DNA from: M3007 sp965249785 | Lineage (GTDB): Bacteria > Bacteroidota > Bacteroidia > Chitinophagales > Saprospiraceae | NCBI GenBank assembly: GCA_965249785.1 | Contig: CBDFMU010000007.1 | Location: forward strand, 62,001 to 126,000 | Length of the DNA: 64,000 nucleotides | Direction: 5' to 3' | Notes under the pieces: generated by a model | Databases searched by the model: none | What the model was told of the DNA's origin: nothing | The model's input: the letters and a program-made list of their open reading frames with translations, nothing else | Made by a program: the position numbers and the translations under genes | In this document: positions 43,315 through 52,004 of the stretch, piece after piece | How the letters are laid out: the number at the start of each line of letters is the position of its first letter | Position numbering within the stretch: position 1 is the stretch's first letter

Positions 43315-46300
43315 CTACGAATTCTTCTTCTTCCACACACCGCCCAGACCGCTCAGCAGCTCATTCAGGGTATCATATTCGCGACGAAAACTCAACCCAA
43401 ATCCATAGCGCGCCCGCAACTGGCCGCCGCCAATATCGGGTTCGGTACGTTGGTACACTTTCAGTCGCCACCGACGGTTTTCGGTGAGTTGAATTTCTAC
43501 AACGGCATCTTCTCCTAAAAAACCGTCGTTTGTAGACGTGCCGGGACTGCCCAACCCAAATTGGGAGCCAAATTGTACCGTAATCCGATCGTTGAACAAT
43601 CCACTGGTCAGGCGCAGCTGGAGTTCGCGCCCAGTCTGGTTAGCCTCCGCCTGACCGGGTTCCCGCAGTGAGTTTTGGTACTCATTATAAGCCACGTCAA
43701 AGTCAATACTCGATACCCGCCCACCAAACCATTCGGTGGCTAAGCCAGTCAAATAGTTGGAAAATTGATTGCTCAACACCTGGGTAAGCGTATTAAAGGC
43801 CGAAGCCTGGACGAAGCCAGAACCGCCCGACGGCAGGAAAGAGCCCACCACCACGAGACCAAACACCTGTCGGTTCAGCTCGTTTTGATCCTGTCGCAAC
43901 AGTCGTAACTTGTTGTCTACGATGGTGTTAAGTTGCGGAGGCAAGTTAGGGAATTCCAGATCGAAACTGATATTCGGTTTCAAAAGGTTGCCCGTCAAGT
44001 GCATGGTCACGATGACCTGCGTGGCCTTGCTGGCATCGGTAGCCAGTTCTGGTTGGGTGGTTCTCAGCAATTCCACCTCGTCGCGTACAAAATTATACAG
44101 CGAAGTATTTTCCACGTAAGTGGCATTCAAGTTAATCTGCGCGCCAAAAGGATCACCCGTCCAGGTCACTACCCCACCCTCCATTACGGTAAACGGTTTA
44201 TTGACCCAGTTGAGCAAAGTGAACAAATATTCTCCGCTCTGGATGGTGTAATTGCCGTACATTTTGAACTCCCCTTCGCGCGTAATCACCAGTTTTATAT
44301 CTCCCGCTCCCCTACCCTTGATGATGTCGCCAGCCTGTTCATCGAAGATCAACTGCACTTCGGCATCCTGCGTCACCGTAACACTCATTTCAAAATTAAG
44401 TCCTTTCAGATCGCCGATGGAAAAACTTTTTGTTTTATCAACCGTAACAACAGTATCCTTTTTGTTTTTAAATTTTATAAACCGCACCTCATCCTGCGCA
44501 TCCACCACCGACGAAATAGGAATATACAGCCGAGTCTCTTTGCCAGTCGTAGCCACAATACTGATGTTCGTCTGGCGAAAAGTACCGCTAAAATTTGCTT
44601 CAAACTTGCCAATTGCCTGACCATAATACAACAGGTTGTCTTCAGCAGAAGTATTGAGAATCAGGAAGTTATTATCTTCGGAACGAATAGTACAATTCAA
44701 ACGCCAATCCTTAAAATGCTGGTGCAACAATCCTCCGCGCACGAAAGCCATGTGCTTTTGACTGGCATCATAAATCGTGTCGCCGGTTGCATAGATTCTA
44801 TTGCCAGAAAGATCAATTTTCTGGTTGCGCATATAATACGTCGTTTTCAGGTAGTCCAATTGGAACTGCCCGGTTTTAATGACTGCGCCACCAATCATAT
44901 TAATGCCATTAAATGGCCCACTTAACGTCACATCAGCCCCAAACTCGCCAGTCGTCTTGGAAATACCGGGCACAAAAGTCTGTAAAATGGCCAGCGGAAA
45001 ATCCCGCGCCGTCACCGAAGTGACAAACTCTCCGGGTGGCACCGTCAGATCCAGTTCCTCTATTCGTTGGGGCTTGTCTCCACCCGCCAACCAGCCGCCC
45101 ACTACCCGCAGCACCTGTTTTCGATCCTGATTTAGGAAGAGCGTCCAGGCCAGCGGCGAAGTGCGATCTACCATACTCAGGTTGCCCGTTATAGAACCAT
45201 AAGGCACATTATTAATAAAAACCGTATCCGTAGTAATATACGTATTAATGCCTTTTAATTGAAAAATTTCGTCTACTGTGACATCAAAGTCATAGATTTT
45301 GCCCCTGAAATTCACGTTCTGGCTGGCAGTAAATCGGTTTAAGAAATTCAGATCGAAGTTAGTCAGCGAGAGCGAAAGCCCGCGTCCCCTGTTCATACTA
45401 TCCAGCCGAATCCGTTGATTGCCATTAAAAAACTCGAACTCTTGGGTCGCGAAGAAGCCCTTGCCAAAGCGTATATAGTTATCTTCGCTCATCACCCATT
45501 GTTCATTAAACAAGGCGATGTCGGAGGAATTGAATTTTATTTGCCAAAGACTATCCACTGCGCTCAACACCCCATCCAGATTCACGCCGCGCACAATTGT
45601 AAGCGAGTCGCGGGCGGTGAGCTTGAAAGTCAGTTCATTGCGCTTAAGTTGCCCCTGTAATCGAATGGGAGCCAACTCGGTATGCGAAATACTGGAATGA
45701 GGAATGCGGAGGTAATATTGGGCAATTTCGTCCTGGGCCGACCATCGAAACATGATATTTCGGGCCTCCAGCGTGTTGTATTTTATTTTCGGAATACTGA
45801 GCGACAGATTGGAAGAACCTTGGGCAGCATCCACCCGGCCATCTAAAATGATGTTAGTCAGGGTATCCAGGCCCGGCGCAAATAGCTGGGTCAGATCGCG
45901 ACTATTTTTAATATTAATATGTACTACAAAATTGTCGAGCAACGTCAGAGAATCAGCCAGCGGAAAACCTAATCGAGCGGCAAATTCCGGGTGATGCCGA
46001 CTGAATAATTGCATCATCTCGCGAGGCGCGCGCTTCAGGTTGAAATTACCTTCCATATACGCCTCGGCTATGTCGGATAACACCTCAAAATAGCGACTGC
46101 CATCGGGACGGAGGAAAGAAGAAAACCGCAGCGAATCTATATGGTGCTGCATATCACCACTTTGCAACACAAAATTGCGCAGGATGGCCGTCCCCGTCAA
46201 ATCAGACCAATTATCGGCAGAAATGCGCAGTTGTTCGACCTTCCCAGAGATGACCAGGTCTTTTTTGCTCAGGTTGATTTTACCCAGATCCAAACGCCGA

Positions 46301-47034
46301 ATGTCGGTTTTGAAAATAAAAACCGGCGTGGTATCCCGCAGATTAATGCTCCCGTCGAAGACAAAATCAACATTCGGGTCTTCGATGCCTACTTTCCCAT
46401 CGAATACCTTTTTTTCGAAAGCGCCGTCCAGCTTGACGTTTTTATAATTGTAGCCTTTGAAATACAGGGTATCTATTTGGCCCTGCAATTTTGCGCGGAG
46501 CGTTGGCAGTGTCAAGCCGGAAGAGCCGTCAGCAATATTTACCCTGAATGTAGTTTTGCCAAAATTGGGATTGCCCGTCCAAGTCCCCAGATCGAAGTTG
46601 TTGAGGTTTAGACTGCCGGAATAAGTCGCTTTTTCGCGTCCGCCAGTCAAGTCCAGCTCCATGTCTACCTTTCCAGAACCAATGTCGGAAGTAAGCAGGC
46701 CAGTGAGCAAATGGTTGTAAGAAAACAAAATCTGGTAAGTGCCAGCAAAACCAATATTACCCAGACGGTCAAAATATTGCGGCGCGTTGAAGCCGGGAAT
46801 AATATTCCGAATGGTCTGAATATCCGACTGCAAATGTTGAAAATCGAACGTCATCCGGCGCACATCCGGCCCTTTGGTCAGATCATCGCCATCAAAATTA
46901 CCATGCATAAAAGCATGGTTTCCAACATGAATATCCAGGTTGCGCCCGTTCAGGTTGTTGACCGTACCGCTCACCGTGCCGGATATTTCCGCGACCGTTT
47001 CCTGATTCGATTTAAAAAAATTATTCCTGGCCAC
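43315..47034 (-). CDS. TamB-like translocation/assembly protein, C-terminal part (frameshifted gene)
   Basis: A 1239-residue piece of a TamB/DUF490 protein. It is made of long beta-helix-like repeats (LNNFDLGTWTGNPNFGKTTF, RFTASQNVNFRGKIYDFDVT) and ends with the conserved TamB C-terminal domain (EFKMYGNYTIQSGEYLFTLL, GDPFGAQINLNATYVENTSL, and a final FGLSFRREYDTLNELL). TamB-like proteins span the periplasm and move phospholipids or help build the outer membrane. The apparent start is a GTG at 47034; the frame continues upstream as DIAYFSGAVARNNFF, which joins the preceding gene once one base is added to the CCCC run at 47058-47061. Confidence 0.88.
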   Translation of the reverse strand: MARNNFFKSNQETVAEISGTVSGTVNNLNGRNLDIHVGNHAFMHGNFDGDDLTKGPDVRRMTFDFQHLQSDIQTIRNIIPGFNAPQYFDRLGNIGFAGTYQILFSYNHLLTGLLTSDIGSGKVDMELDLTGGREKATYSGSLNLNNFDLGTWTGNPNFGKTTFRVNIADGSSGLTLPTLRAKLQGQIDTLYFKGYNYKNVKLDGAFEKKVFDGKVGIEDPNVDFVFDGSINLRDTTPVFIFKTDIRRLDLGKINLSKKDLVISGKVEQLRISADNWSDLTGTAILRNFVLQSGDMQHHIDSLRFSSFLRPDGSRYFEVLSDIAEAYMEGNFNLKRAPREMMQLFSRHHPEFAARLGFPLADSLTLLDNFVVHINIKNSRDLTQLFAPGLDTLTNIILDGRVDAAQGSSNLSLSIPKIKYNTLEARNIMFRWSAQDEIAQYYLRIPHSSISHTELAPIRLQGQLKRNELTFKLTARDSLTIVRGVNLDGVLSAVDSLWQIKFNSSDIALFNEQWVMSEDNYIRFGKGFFATQEFEFFNGNQRIRLDSMNRGRGLSLSLTNFDLNFLNRFTASQNVNFRGKIYDFDVTVDEIFQLKGINTYITTDTVFINNVPYGSITGNLSMVDRTSPLAWTLFLNQDRKQVLRVVGGWLAGGDKPQRIEELDLTVPPGEFVTSVTARDFPLAILQTFVPGISKTTGEFGADVTLSGPFNGINMIGGAVIKTGQFQLDYLKTTYYMRNQKIDLSGNRIYATGDTIYDASQKHMAFVRGGLLHQHFKDWRLNCTIRSEDNNFLILNTSAEDNLLYYGQAIGKFEANFSGTFRQTNISIVATTGKETRLYIPISSVVDAQDEVRFIKFKNKKDTVVTVDKTKSFSIGDLKGLNFEMSVTVTQDAEVQLIFDEQAGDIIKGRGAGDIKLVITREGEFKMYGNYTIQSGEYLFTLLNWVNKPFTVMEGGVVTWTGDPFGAQINLNATYVENTSLYNFVRDEVELLRTTQPELATDASKATQVIVTMHLTGNLLKPNISFDLEFPNLPPQLNTIVDNKLRLLRQDQNELNRQVFGLVVVGSFLPSGGSGFVQASAFNTLTQVLSNQFSNYLTGLATEWFGGRVSSIDFDVAYNEYQNSLREPGQAEANQTGRELQLRLTSGLFNDRITVQFGSQFGLGSPGTSTNDGFLGEDAVVEIQLTENRRWRLKVYQRTEPDIGGGQLRARYGFGLSFRREYDTLNELLSGLGGVWKKKNS

Positions 47035-48281
47035 GGCTCCGCTGAAATAGGCAATGTCCCCAACCGCAAGTGCGAGCCTTTGGACAGCCGAATATCCATG
47101 TTCACCTTGGTATTGAAGTCGCGAAAATCGTTGCGCTCGTGATAATTGAAAGCAATCGTATCACCAATCGCCGATTGGGGGGTCTGAATGCTGGCTCCAT
47201 ACAAAGCCGTCAGCGTTTTGCCCACCACTACGCGGTTGGCTTCGGCGTGGGTCAGTCGGAAGCCGCTTTGTTCGTGTGCGGCGAGGTTGAGTAGTTGACC
47301 CTCAAAAGTGGAATCGGGATTGGAAACGATATTTTCTGCCTGAAAATCAATGTTTTGTACTAACAAGTGATCAAAGTCCATGACCCCTTCCGTCGTGGTA
47401 CGGGTCAATGATTTCTGGAAACGATCCATCGAAAAACTGCCTTCATGGAGAGAAAAACTGGCCAGTGAAAAGCGCAATAATGGCCGGACTTCATTTTTCC
47501 CCAAAGTGCCCGCCGCCAGGGAATCCACCGGAGTTTGGGCAGGTTGCATCACGGAGGTGCGCGGCGACAACGGCTTTTCCGGGTATTGAATAAGGTTGAA
47601 TACCAGACCATCCAGCTCCACCGACCGGACATCTATGACGTTGGCTACCAGATCAAGTTGGTTCAACTGAATATTTCCGTCCAGGATGGCGGCGCGCAAT
47701 TTCTGCCCGATGACCTGATCATCTTGCACAAATTCTACGTCGTGCAGATGAACGTTGCGGGCTTTCAGAGTGATTTTAAAGGGCTTGCTGGGCGAGTTGT
47801 CTTTTTTGGGGCTGGAGAAATAATCAATTACAAACTGCAGGTTGTTTTCGTAGTCCCCTTCTGCCCGATGTATATTGAAGCGCGCTTTTTCCAGGCTTAT
47901 TTCATCAAATTCAAGTCGGTTGTCCAGCAGGGAAAAGACATTGGCACTCAATCCGGCGGTCAATTTTTCGGCATACAGCAAGGTATCGCCTTTCAAATCC
48001 TGGATGTAGATACCATCCAGCACCAGTTTGTCAAAAAATTCAAAATCCAGGTGCTTTATCCGTACCGTGGTTTTCAATTCCCCGGATAAATAGGTCGTCA
48101 CTTTTGCCACCAGCCAATTTTGCACAACGGGCATTTGCAACATAAAATATAGCCCGATCAGCAGTACCACCAGCGCAAAAACCAGGTTTTCCACGCGTCG
48201 CCACCCATTGCGAAGCAATATCAAGAGCCGCGACACAGCTGTGCGCGGAGCGGGGGAAACTGGTGGAATGGGTTCAGCCAT
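46971..48281 (-). CDS. TamB-like translocation/assembly protein, N-terminal part (frameshifted gene)
   Basis: A 436-residue piece with one N-terminal transmembrane helix (about residues 32-50, LVFALVVLLIGLYFMLQMPV) followed by the TamB/AsmA-like start of the beta-helix (TTVRIKHLDFEFFDKLVLDG then IYIQDLKGDTLLYAEKL). After GSHLRLG the frame diverges into 25 unrelated residues, while the +1 frame continues DIAYFSGAVARNN. A run of GGGG where GGGGG is expected (47058-47061, CCCC on the plus strand) explains the break. The whole gene is then 43315-48281, about 1655 residues, a usual TamB length in Bacteroidota. Confidence 0.88.
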   Translation of the reverse strand: MAEPIPPVSPAPRTAVSRLLILLRNGWRRVENLVFALVVLLIGLYFMLQMPVVQNWLVAKVTTYLSGELKTTVRIKHLDFEFFDKLVLDGIYIQDLKGDTLLYAEKLTAGLSANVFSLLDNRLEFDEISLEKARFNIHRAEGDYENNLQFVIDYFSSPKKDNSPSKPFKITLKARNVHLHDVEFVQDDQVIGQKLRAAILDGNIQLNQLDLVANVIDVRSVELDGLVFNLIQYPEKPLSPRTSVMQPAQTPVDSLAAGTLGKNEVRPLLRFSLASFSLHEGSFSMDRFQKSLTRTTTEGVMDFDHLLVQNIDFQAENIVSNPDSTFEGQLLNLAAHEQSGFRLTHAEANRVVVGKTLTALYGASIQTPQSAIGDTIAFNYHERNDFRDFNTKVNMDIRLSKGSHLRLGTLPISAEPWPGIIFLNRIRKRSRKYPAR

Positions 48282-48390
48282 TATGGACGGTGACGGTTAA
48301 TAAGAGTTGATAAAGGTATGTTAAAATGTGAAAATCAATAACTTGCCTGATTATTGACCCTTGTTTTTGTACCTTCCCCAATCTAAAAAC

Positions 48391-48425
48391 AGAAAAGTGT
48401 GGAACTGGTTGCTCCACACTTTTCT
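48391..48425 (-). terminator. Terminator after the coiled-coil protein gene
   Basis: A perfect 13-bp stem, AGAAAAGTGTGGA paired with TCCACACTTTTCT around a 9-nt loop, is followed on the minus strand by GTTTTTAG. It lies about 70 bp beyond the stop of the coiled-coil gene at 48495 and upstream of the TamB-like gene. It should end the transcript of the coiled-coil gene. Confidence 0.75.
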
Positions 48426-48467
48426 GGTGTATAACGGTAAAAAGTCCGTAGTGTTTTCCATCTATTC

Positions 48468-48495
48468 GTAGAGACTTTGCATGCAACGTCTCTAC
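48468..48495. repeat. 28-bp palindrome, second copy
   Basis: GTAGAGACTTTGCA paired with TGCAACGTCTCTAC, one mismatch. It matches the perfect palindrome at 39665-39692 at most positions. Its last base is part of the TAG stop codon of the coiled-coil gene, so the element abuts the coding end exactly. Confidence 0.75.
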
Positions 48496-49418
48496 TATGA
48501 TAATCGGAAACTGGATGCCCCCAGCAATCCCTGATCGGAATAAATAGCCACAACATAGGCACCGGATTTAAGACGATCGTCAAATTTGTAACTGAACGAT
48601 AACCGCTGTACTTCGGTCAATACTACGCTCTTTACTTGCTGGGCAGTAATGTCAATGGGGCCAGTCGGCGCATACACAGTGGCTTTGACCGGGCTTTCGC
48701 TGATAATAGTTTGGCCTTTTTCGTCAGTGATGACCAGATACACCTTTTGGGTGCCTTGATAATTGGCAGGTACGTTGGCGAGGTCAAAACTCACCTCTAT
48801 GGCGCGCACTCGTTTAGCCTTGCTGGTCAGTTTATCGTTGCGACGCGTTGGAGTGACACGGAAGGAAGAGGCCTTGAAAATGGCAGACTGCGTTTTACGG
48901 ATTTGTTCTTCCAATTGCTGTGCCAGGCCTTCTACTTTGCCGTTGAGAGCGGTATTCGTCCCTTTCAGCTCCTGGTTTTCGCCAGTCAATCGTTTGTTTT
49001 CATCTTTCAGGCCGTCATTCTCCCCTTTCAATGTCGTAATGATCGTCTCGTATTCGATTTTCGTCTTTTCCAGGGTACTCACCTGATCACGCAGTTCCTG
49101 CAGGTCTTTGGCCGAGGTGATCTTGATGTCGCGGATGATGCTTTCTTTCTGTTGCACTAGTGCAGCGGTCGTGGTTATCTTCCCGCTTAGCGTTTCATTT
49201 TCCGTGCGCAGGCTGGCGTAGGAATCAGCCAGGCTATCCAAAGAATGCTCCATATTGGATTTCGCCGCTACTAATTGGACTTTTTCGGCTTCCAGTTTCT
49301 CGCTTTCCTGTAGATAGCTCCGCGATTTTTGCCAAAAAAAATAGCCCATAACGGCAGACAGTACCAGCAAAGAAGCGATCACAATGCCATAGACGCGTGA
49401 GTTTTGGTTATCGTTCAT
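48495..49418 (-). CDS. Membrane-anchored coiled-coil protein
   Basis: A 307-residue protein from the preferred ATG at 49418 (MNDNQNSRVYGIVIASLLVL); the frame is open to 49556 but the added 46 residues have no signal-like or conserved feature. One transmembrane helix spans about residues 9-30. A long coiled coil follows at about 33-175 with repeated Glu/Lys/Leu heptads (LEAEKVQLVAAKSNMEHSLD, LKGENDGLKDENKRLTGENQ). The C-terminal globular domain (about 185-307) has SKAKRVRAIEVSFDLANVPA, YLVITDEKGQTIISESP and a beta-sandwich pattern. Similar proteins are common in Bacteroidota without a known role. Confidence 0.75.
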   Translation of the reverse strand: MNDNQNSRVYGIVIASLLVLSAVMGYFFWQKSRSYLQESEKLEAEKVQLVAAKSNMEHSLDSLADSYASLRTENETLSGKITTTAALVQQKESIIRDIKITSAKDLQELRDQVSTLEKTKIEYETIITTLKGENDGLKDENKRLTGENQELKGTNTALNGKVEGLAQQLEEQIRKTQSAIFKASSFRVTPTRRNDKLTSKAKRVRAIEVSFDLANVPANYQGTQKVYLVITDEKGQTIISESPVKATVYAPTGPIDITAQQVKSVVLTEVQRLSFSYKFDDRLKSGAYVVAIYSDQGLLGASSFRLS

Positions 49419-49641
49419 ACTTGAATTTTGATGTAAAAAAATTGATAAAAGGTGGATTAGAAAACCGCAATAGCGCAAGTCAGCGGAATACTTTGCCTCT
49501 TGCTCAAATTTTGCGCCGCTTTTTGCGCCGGCAAGGTAAAAAACTGTCTTTGGCAATTAGGTAGAAAGTAAATGGAATGTAAAAAATACACTTATAAATA
49601 AGATAGGAACACCCCACCTTTACCCCGCTAAACGCTTTTTC

Positions 49642-50436
49642 ATGCTCTTTTTCTTCGGCTACATCGGTGCCGCAATCATGGGTCTGTCCTTGGGGCTGAT
49701 CGGTGGCGGCGGTTCCATCCTGACGGTACCTATCCTCGTTTTTCTGTTTGGGCTGCCAGCAGAGGCCGCTACCGCCTATTCTTTGTTCATTGTTGGGCTG
49801 ACCAGTCTGGCCGGTTCGTTCAGTCATATTCGATTGGGAAATATTCATTGGCGCACGGCGGTGGTGTTTGGCATACCGGCTATTATGTCGGTTTTTGCTA
49901 CGCGTTGGCTGATTATGCCTGCCATACCGCACGTATTATTTTCGATTGGTAATTTTGTGGTGACCAAGGACATTTTCTTATTATTAGTCTTCGCTATATT
50001 AATGGTGTTGGCAGCGGGAAGCATGATTCGCCGCCGAACTGTACGCACCGAGGTAGGGCCAACTAAGTTCAATTATCCGCTTATTCTGGGCGAGGGTTTA
50101 TTGGTCGGATTTGTGACGGGACTGGTCGGCGCAGGCGGCGGATTTCTGATTATTCCGGCATTAGTCATACTGGCTAATCTGCCCATGAGGCAAGCCGTTG
50201 GCACTTCGCTCATTATCATTGCTGCCAAATCGCTGATCGGTTTCCTCGGCGATGTGCGGTCGGACTTGGTAATAGACTGGCATTTTTTACTGGTATTCTC
50301 CGCTATCGCTATTGTGGGAATTGTCGCGGGCAGTTTGCTGTCGAAAAATATCGACGAAGAAAAATTGAAACCTGCTTTTGGCTGGTTTGTGCTGGTCATG
50401 GGGCTTTATATTATTGGAAAAGAACTCACGGGCTAA
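49642..50436 (+). CDS. TauE/SafE family sulfite exporter
   Basis: A 264-residue inner-membrane protein with about eight transmembrane helices in two halves, each with the TauE/SafE signature: GAAIMGLSLGLIGGGGSILT near the start and GLLVGFVTGLVGAGGGFLII in the second half. Family members export sulfite, sulfoacetate or related organosulfur anions. It is the first gene of a four-gene plus-strand sulfur module. In staphylococcal cst-type loci a TauE-like protein likewise accompanies a persulfide dioxygenase, which supports a sulfite-export role here. Confidence 0.88.
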   Translation: MLFFFGYIGAAIMGLSLGLIGGGGSILTVPILVFLFGLPAEAATAYSLFIVGLTSLAGSFSHIRLGNIHWRTAVVFGIPAIMSVFATRWLIMPAIPHVLFSIGNFVVTKDIFLLLVFAILMVLAAGSMIRRRTVRTEVGPTKFNYPLILGEGLLVGFVTGLVGAGGGFLIIPALVILANLPMRQAVGTSLIIIAAKSLIGFLGDVRSDLVIDWHFLLVFSAIAIVGIVAGSLLSKNIDEEKLKPAFGWFVLVMGLYIIGKELTG

Positions 50437-50437
50437 T

Positions 50438-50492
50438 GGTACCGACGGGTTCAGCCGCCGAGATTATTACGGCACCTGAACCCGCCAGTACC
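50438..50492. repeat. Palindromic element GGTACYGRCGGGTTCAG, copy 1
   Basis: The arms GGTACCGACGGGTTCAG (50438-50454) and CTGAACCCGCCAGTACC (50476-50492) pair with two mismatches around a 21-nt centre. It starts 2 bp after the TauE stop. A second copy with the same outer sequence is at 55973-56031. It may also fold in the transcript between the exporter and dioxygenase genes. Confidence 0.7.
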
Positions 50493-50533
50493 ATTACTGT
50501 TGTTTACTTTTGTTACTGAAAATACTACCTATG

Positions 50534-51931
50534 ATGAAGGTCGAACAAATTTATACTGGTTGTCTGGCGCAAGGCGCGTACTACATCGAAAGTGCGGGAG
50601 AAGCCGCCGTTATCGATCCCCTGCGCGAGGTGGGTACTTACCTGCAAAAAGCCGAGAAAAACGGAGCCAAAATCAAATACGTCTTTGAAACCCACTTCCA
50701 CGCTGACTTTGTGAGCGGACACTTGGATTTGGCGGCCAAAAGCGGCGCGACCATCGTGTATGGACCAAATGCGAAGACCAATTTCAAGGCACATATTGCC
50801 ACCGACGGCGAGGAATTTAAAATCGGAAAATTGACTGTTCGAGCCTTGCATACACCGGGCCATACCATGGAAAGCACCTGCTATTTGCTACTGGATGAAC
50901 AAGGAGAAGAGTACGCACTATTTACTGGCGACACCTTATTTATTGGCGATGTGGGCCGTCCCGATTTAGCCCAAAAGTCGGCCAGCATGACCCAGGACGA
51001 TCTCGCCGGAATGCTCTACGAAAGCCTGAAAAACAAAGTCAAACCCCTGCCCGATCACGTCATCATTTACCCGGCACATGGAGCAGGTTCGGCCTGCGGC
51101 AAAAACATGTCAAAGGAAACCTTTGATTCATTGGGCCACCAGAAACTGGTAAATTATGCTTTGCGAGCCGAAAATAAAGAACAATTTATCAAAGAAGTAA
51201 CGGAAGGCTTGACTGCTCCGCCCGCCTATTTCCCGCAAAATGTTGCTCTCAATCAAGGCGGTGCGCCTGGCCTTGACCAAGTATTACTGCGTGGATTGAT
51301 GCCGTTGACGCCGGACGAATTTGAAACTTTGGCTAATCACCATGAGGCACTTATTCTTGATGTGCGCCCCGACGGGGAATTTGCCAAAAGCCATATTCCC
51401 AAATCTATTAATATTAGTTTGAGTGGCCAATTTGCGCCCTGGGTAGGTGCGCTCGTCGCTGATTTGCAGCAACCGATTTTGCTGGTAACCGCCCCCGGTA
51501 AAGAAGCGGAAACGGTAACACGTTTGGCACGGGTCGGTTATGACCATTCGCTCGGTTATCTGCAAGGCAGCATAGATGCCTGGAAGGCCGCTGGTAAAGA
51601 GACGGATACGGTTCATCGTATTTCGGCTGCGGAATTTGCTAAACAAATTTCTACTTCTGATGCCCCTGTATTGGATCTGCGTCGGGAAGGGGAGTTTATG
51701 AGTGGTCATCTCGAAGTTGCCGAAAATCGTCCGCTGGATACGATCAATGACTGGATGCCCACTTTGTCGGATGAAAAGCCTTTTTTCCTGCACTGCGCGG
51801 GTGGTTTCCGCTCCATGATTGCCGCTTCTATTCTGAAAAGCCGAGGTATTCATCATTTTTCAGAAGTGGAAGGCGGTTATAATGCGATTAAACAAACCGA
51901 GGTTCCGACGACCGAAGCAGTGCATGTTTAA
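50534..51931 (+). CDS. Persulfide dioxygenase-rhodanese multidomain protein (CstB-like)
   Basis: Preferred start at 50534 (or ATG 50531), 465 residues. Residues 1-250 are an MBL-fold persulfide dioxygenase with the non-haem iron ligands in THFHADFVSGH (His54, His56, Asp58), LHTPGHTMES and FTGDTLFIGDVGRPDL. Two rhodanese domains follow. The first (about 270-360) has LILDVRPDGEF but reads LLVTAPGKEAET at the active-site loop, so it lacks the catalytic Cys. The second (about 365-455) has FFLHCAGGFRSM with the Cys. This dioxygenase / pseudo-rhodanese / rhodanese order is that of S. aureus CstB, which turns low-molecular-weight persulfides into thiosulfate. Product removal would fall to the flanking exporter and cytochrome. 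Confidence 0.9.
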   Translation: MKVEQIYTGCLAQGAYYIESAGEAAVIDPLREVGTYLQKAEKNGAKIKYVFETHFHADFVSGHLDLAAKSGATIVYGPNAKTNFKAHIATDGEEFKIGKLTVRALHTPGHTMESTCYLLLDEQGEEYALFTGDTLFIGDVGRPDLAQKSASMTQDDLAGMLYESLKNKVKPLPDHVIIYPAHGAGSACGKNMSKETFDSLGHQKLVNYALRAENKEQFIKEVTEGLTAPPAYFPQNVALNQGGAPGLDQVLLRGLMPLTPDEFETLANHHEALILDVRPDGEFAKSHIPKSINISLSGQFAPWVGALVADLQQPILLVTAPGKEAETVTRLARVGYDHSLGYLQGSIDAWKAAGKETDTVHRISAAEFAKQISTSDAPVLDLRREGEFMSGHLEVAENRPLDTINDWMPTLSDEKPFFLHCAGGFRSMIAASILKSRGIHHFSEVEGGYNAIKQTEVPTTEAVHV

Positions 51932-52004
51932 CTATGAACCATGAACTATAAACGAGGATAACTAATAGTTTATAATTCATACATCATAGTTCCTACTTAA
52001 AAAC

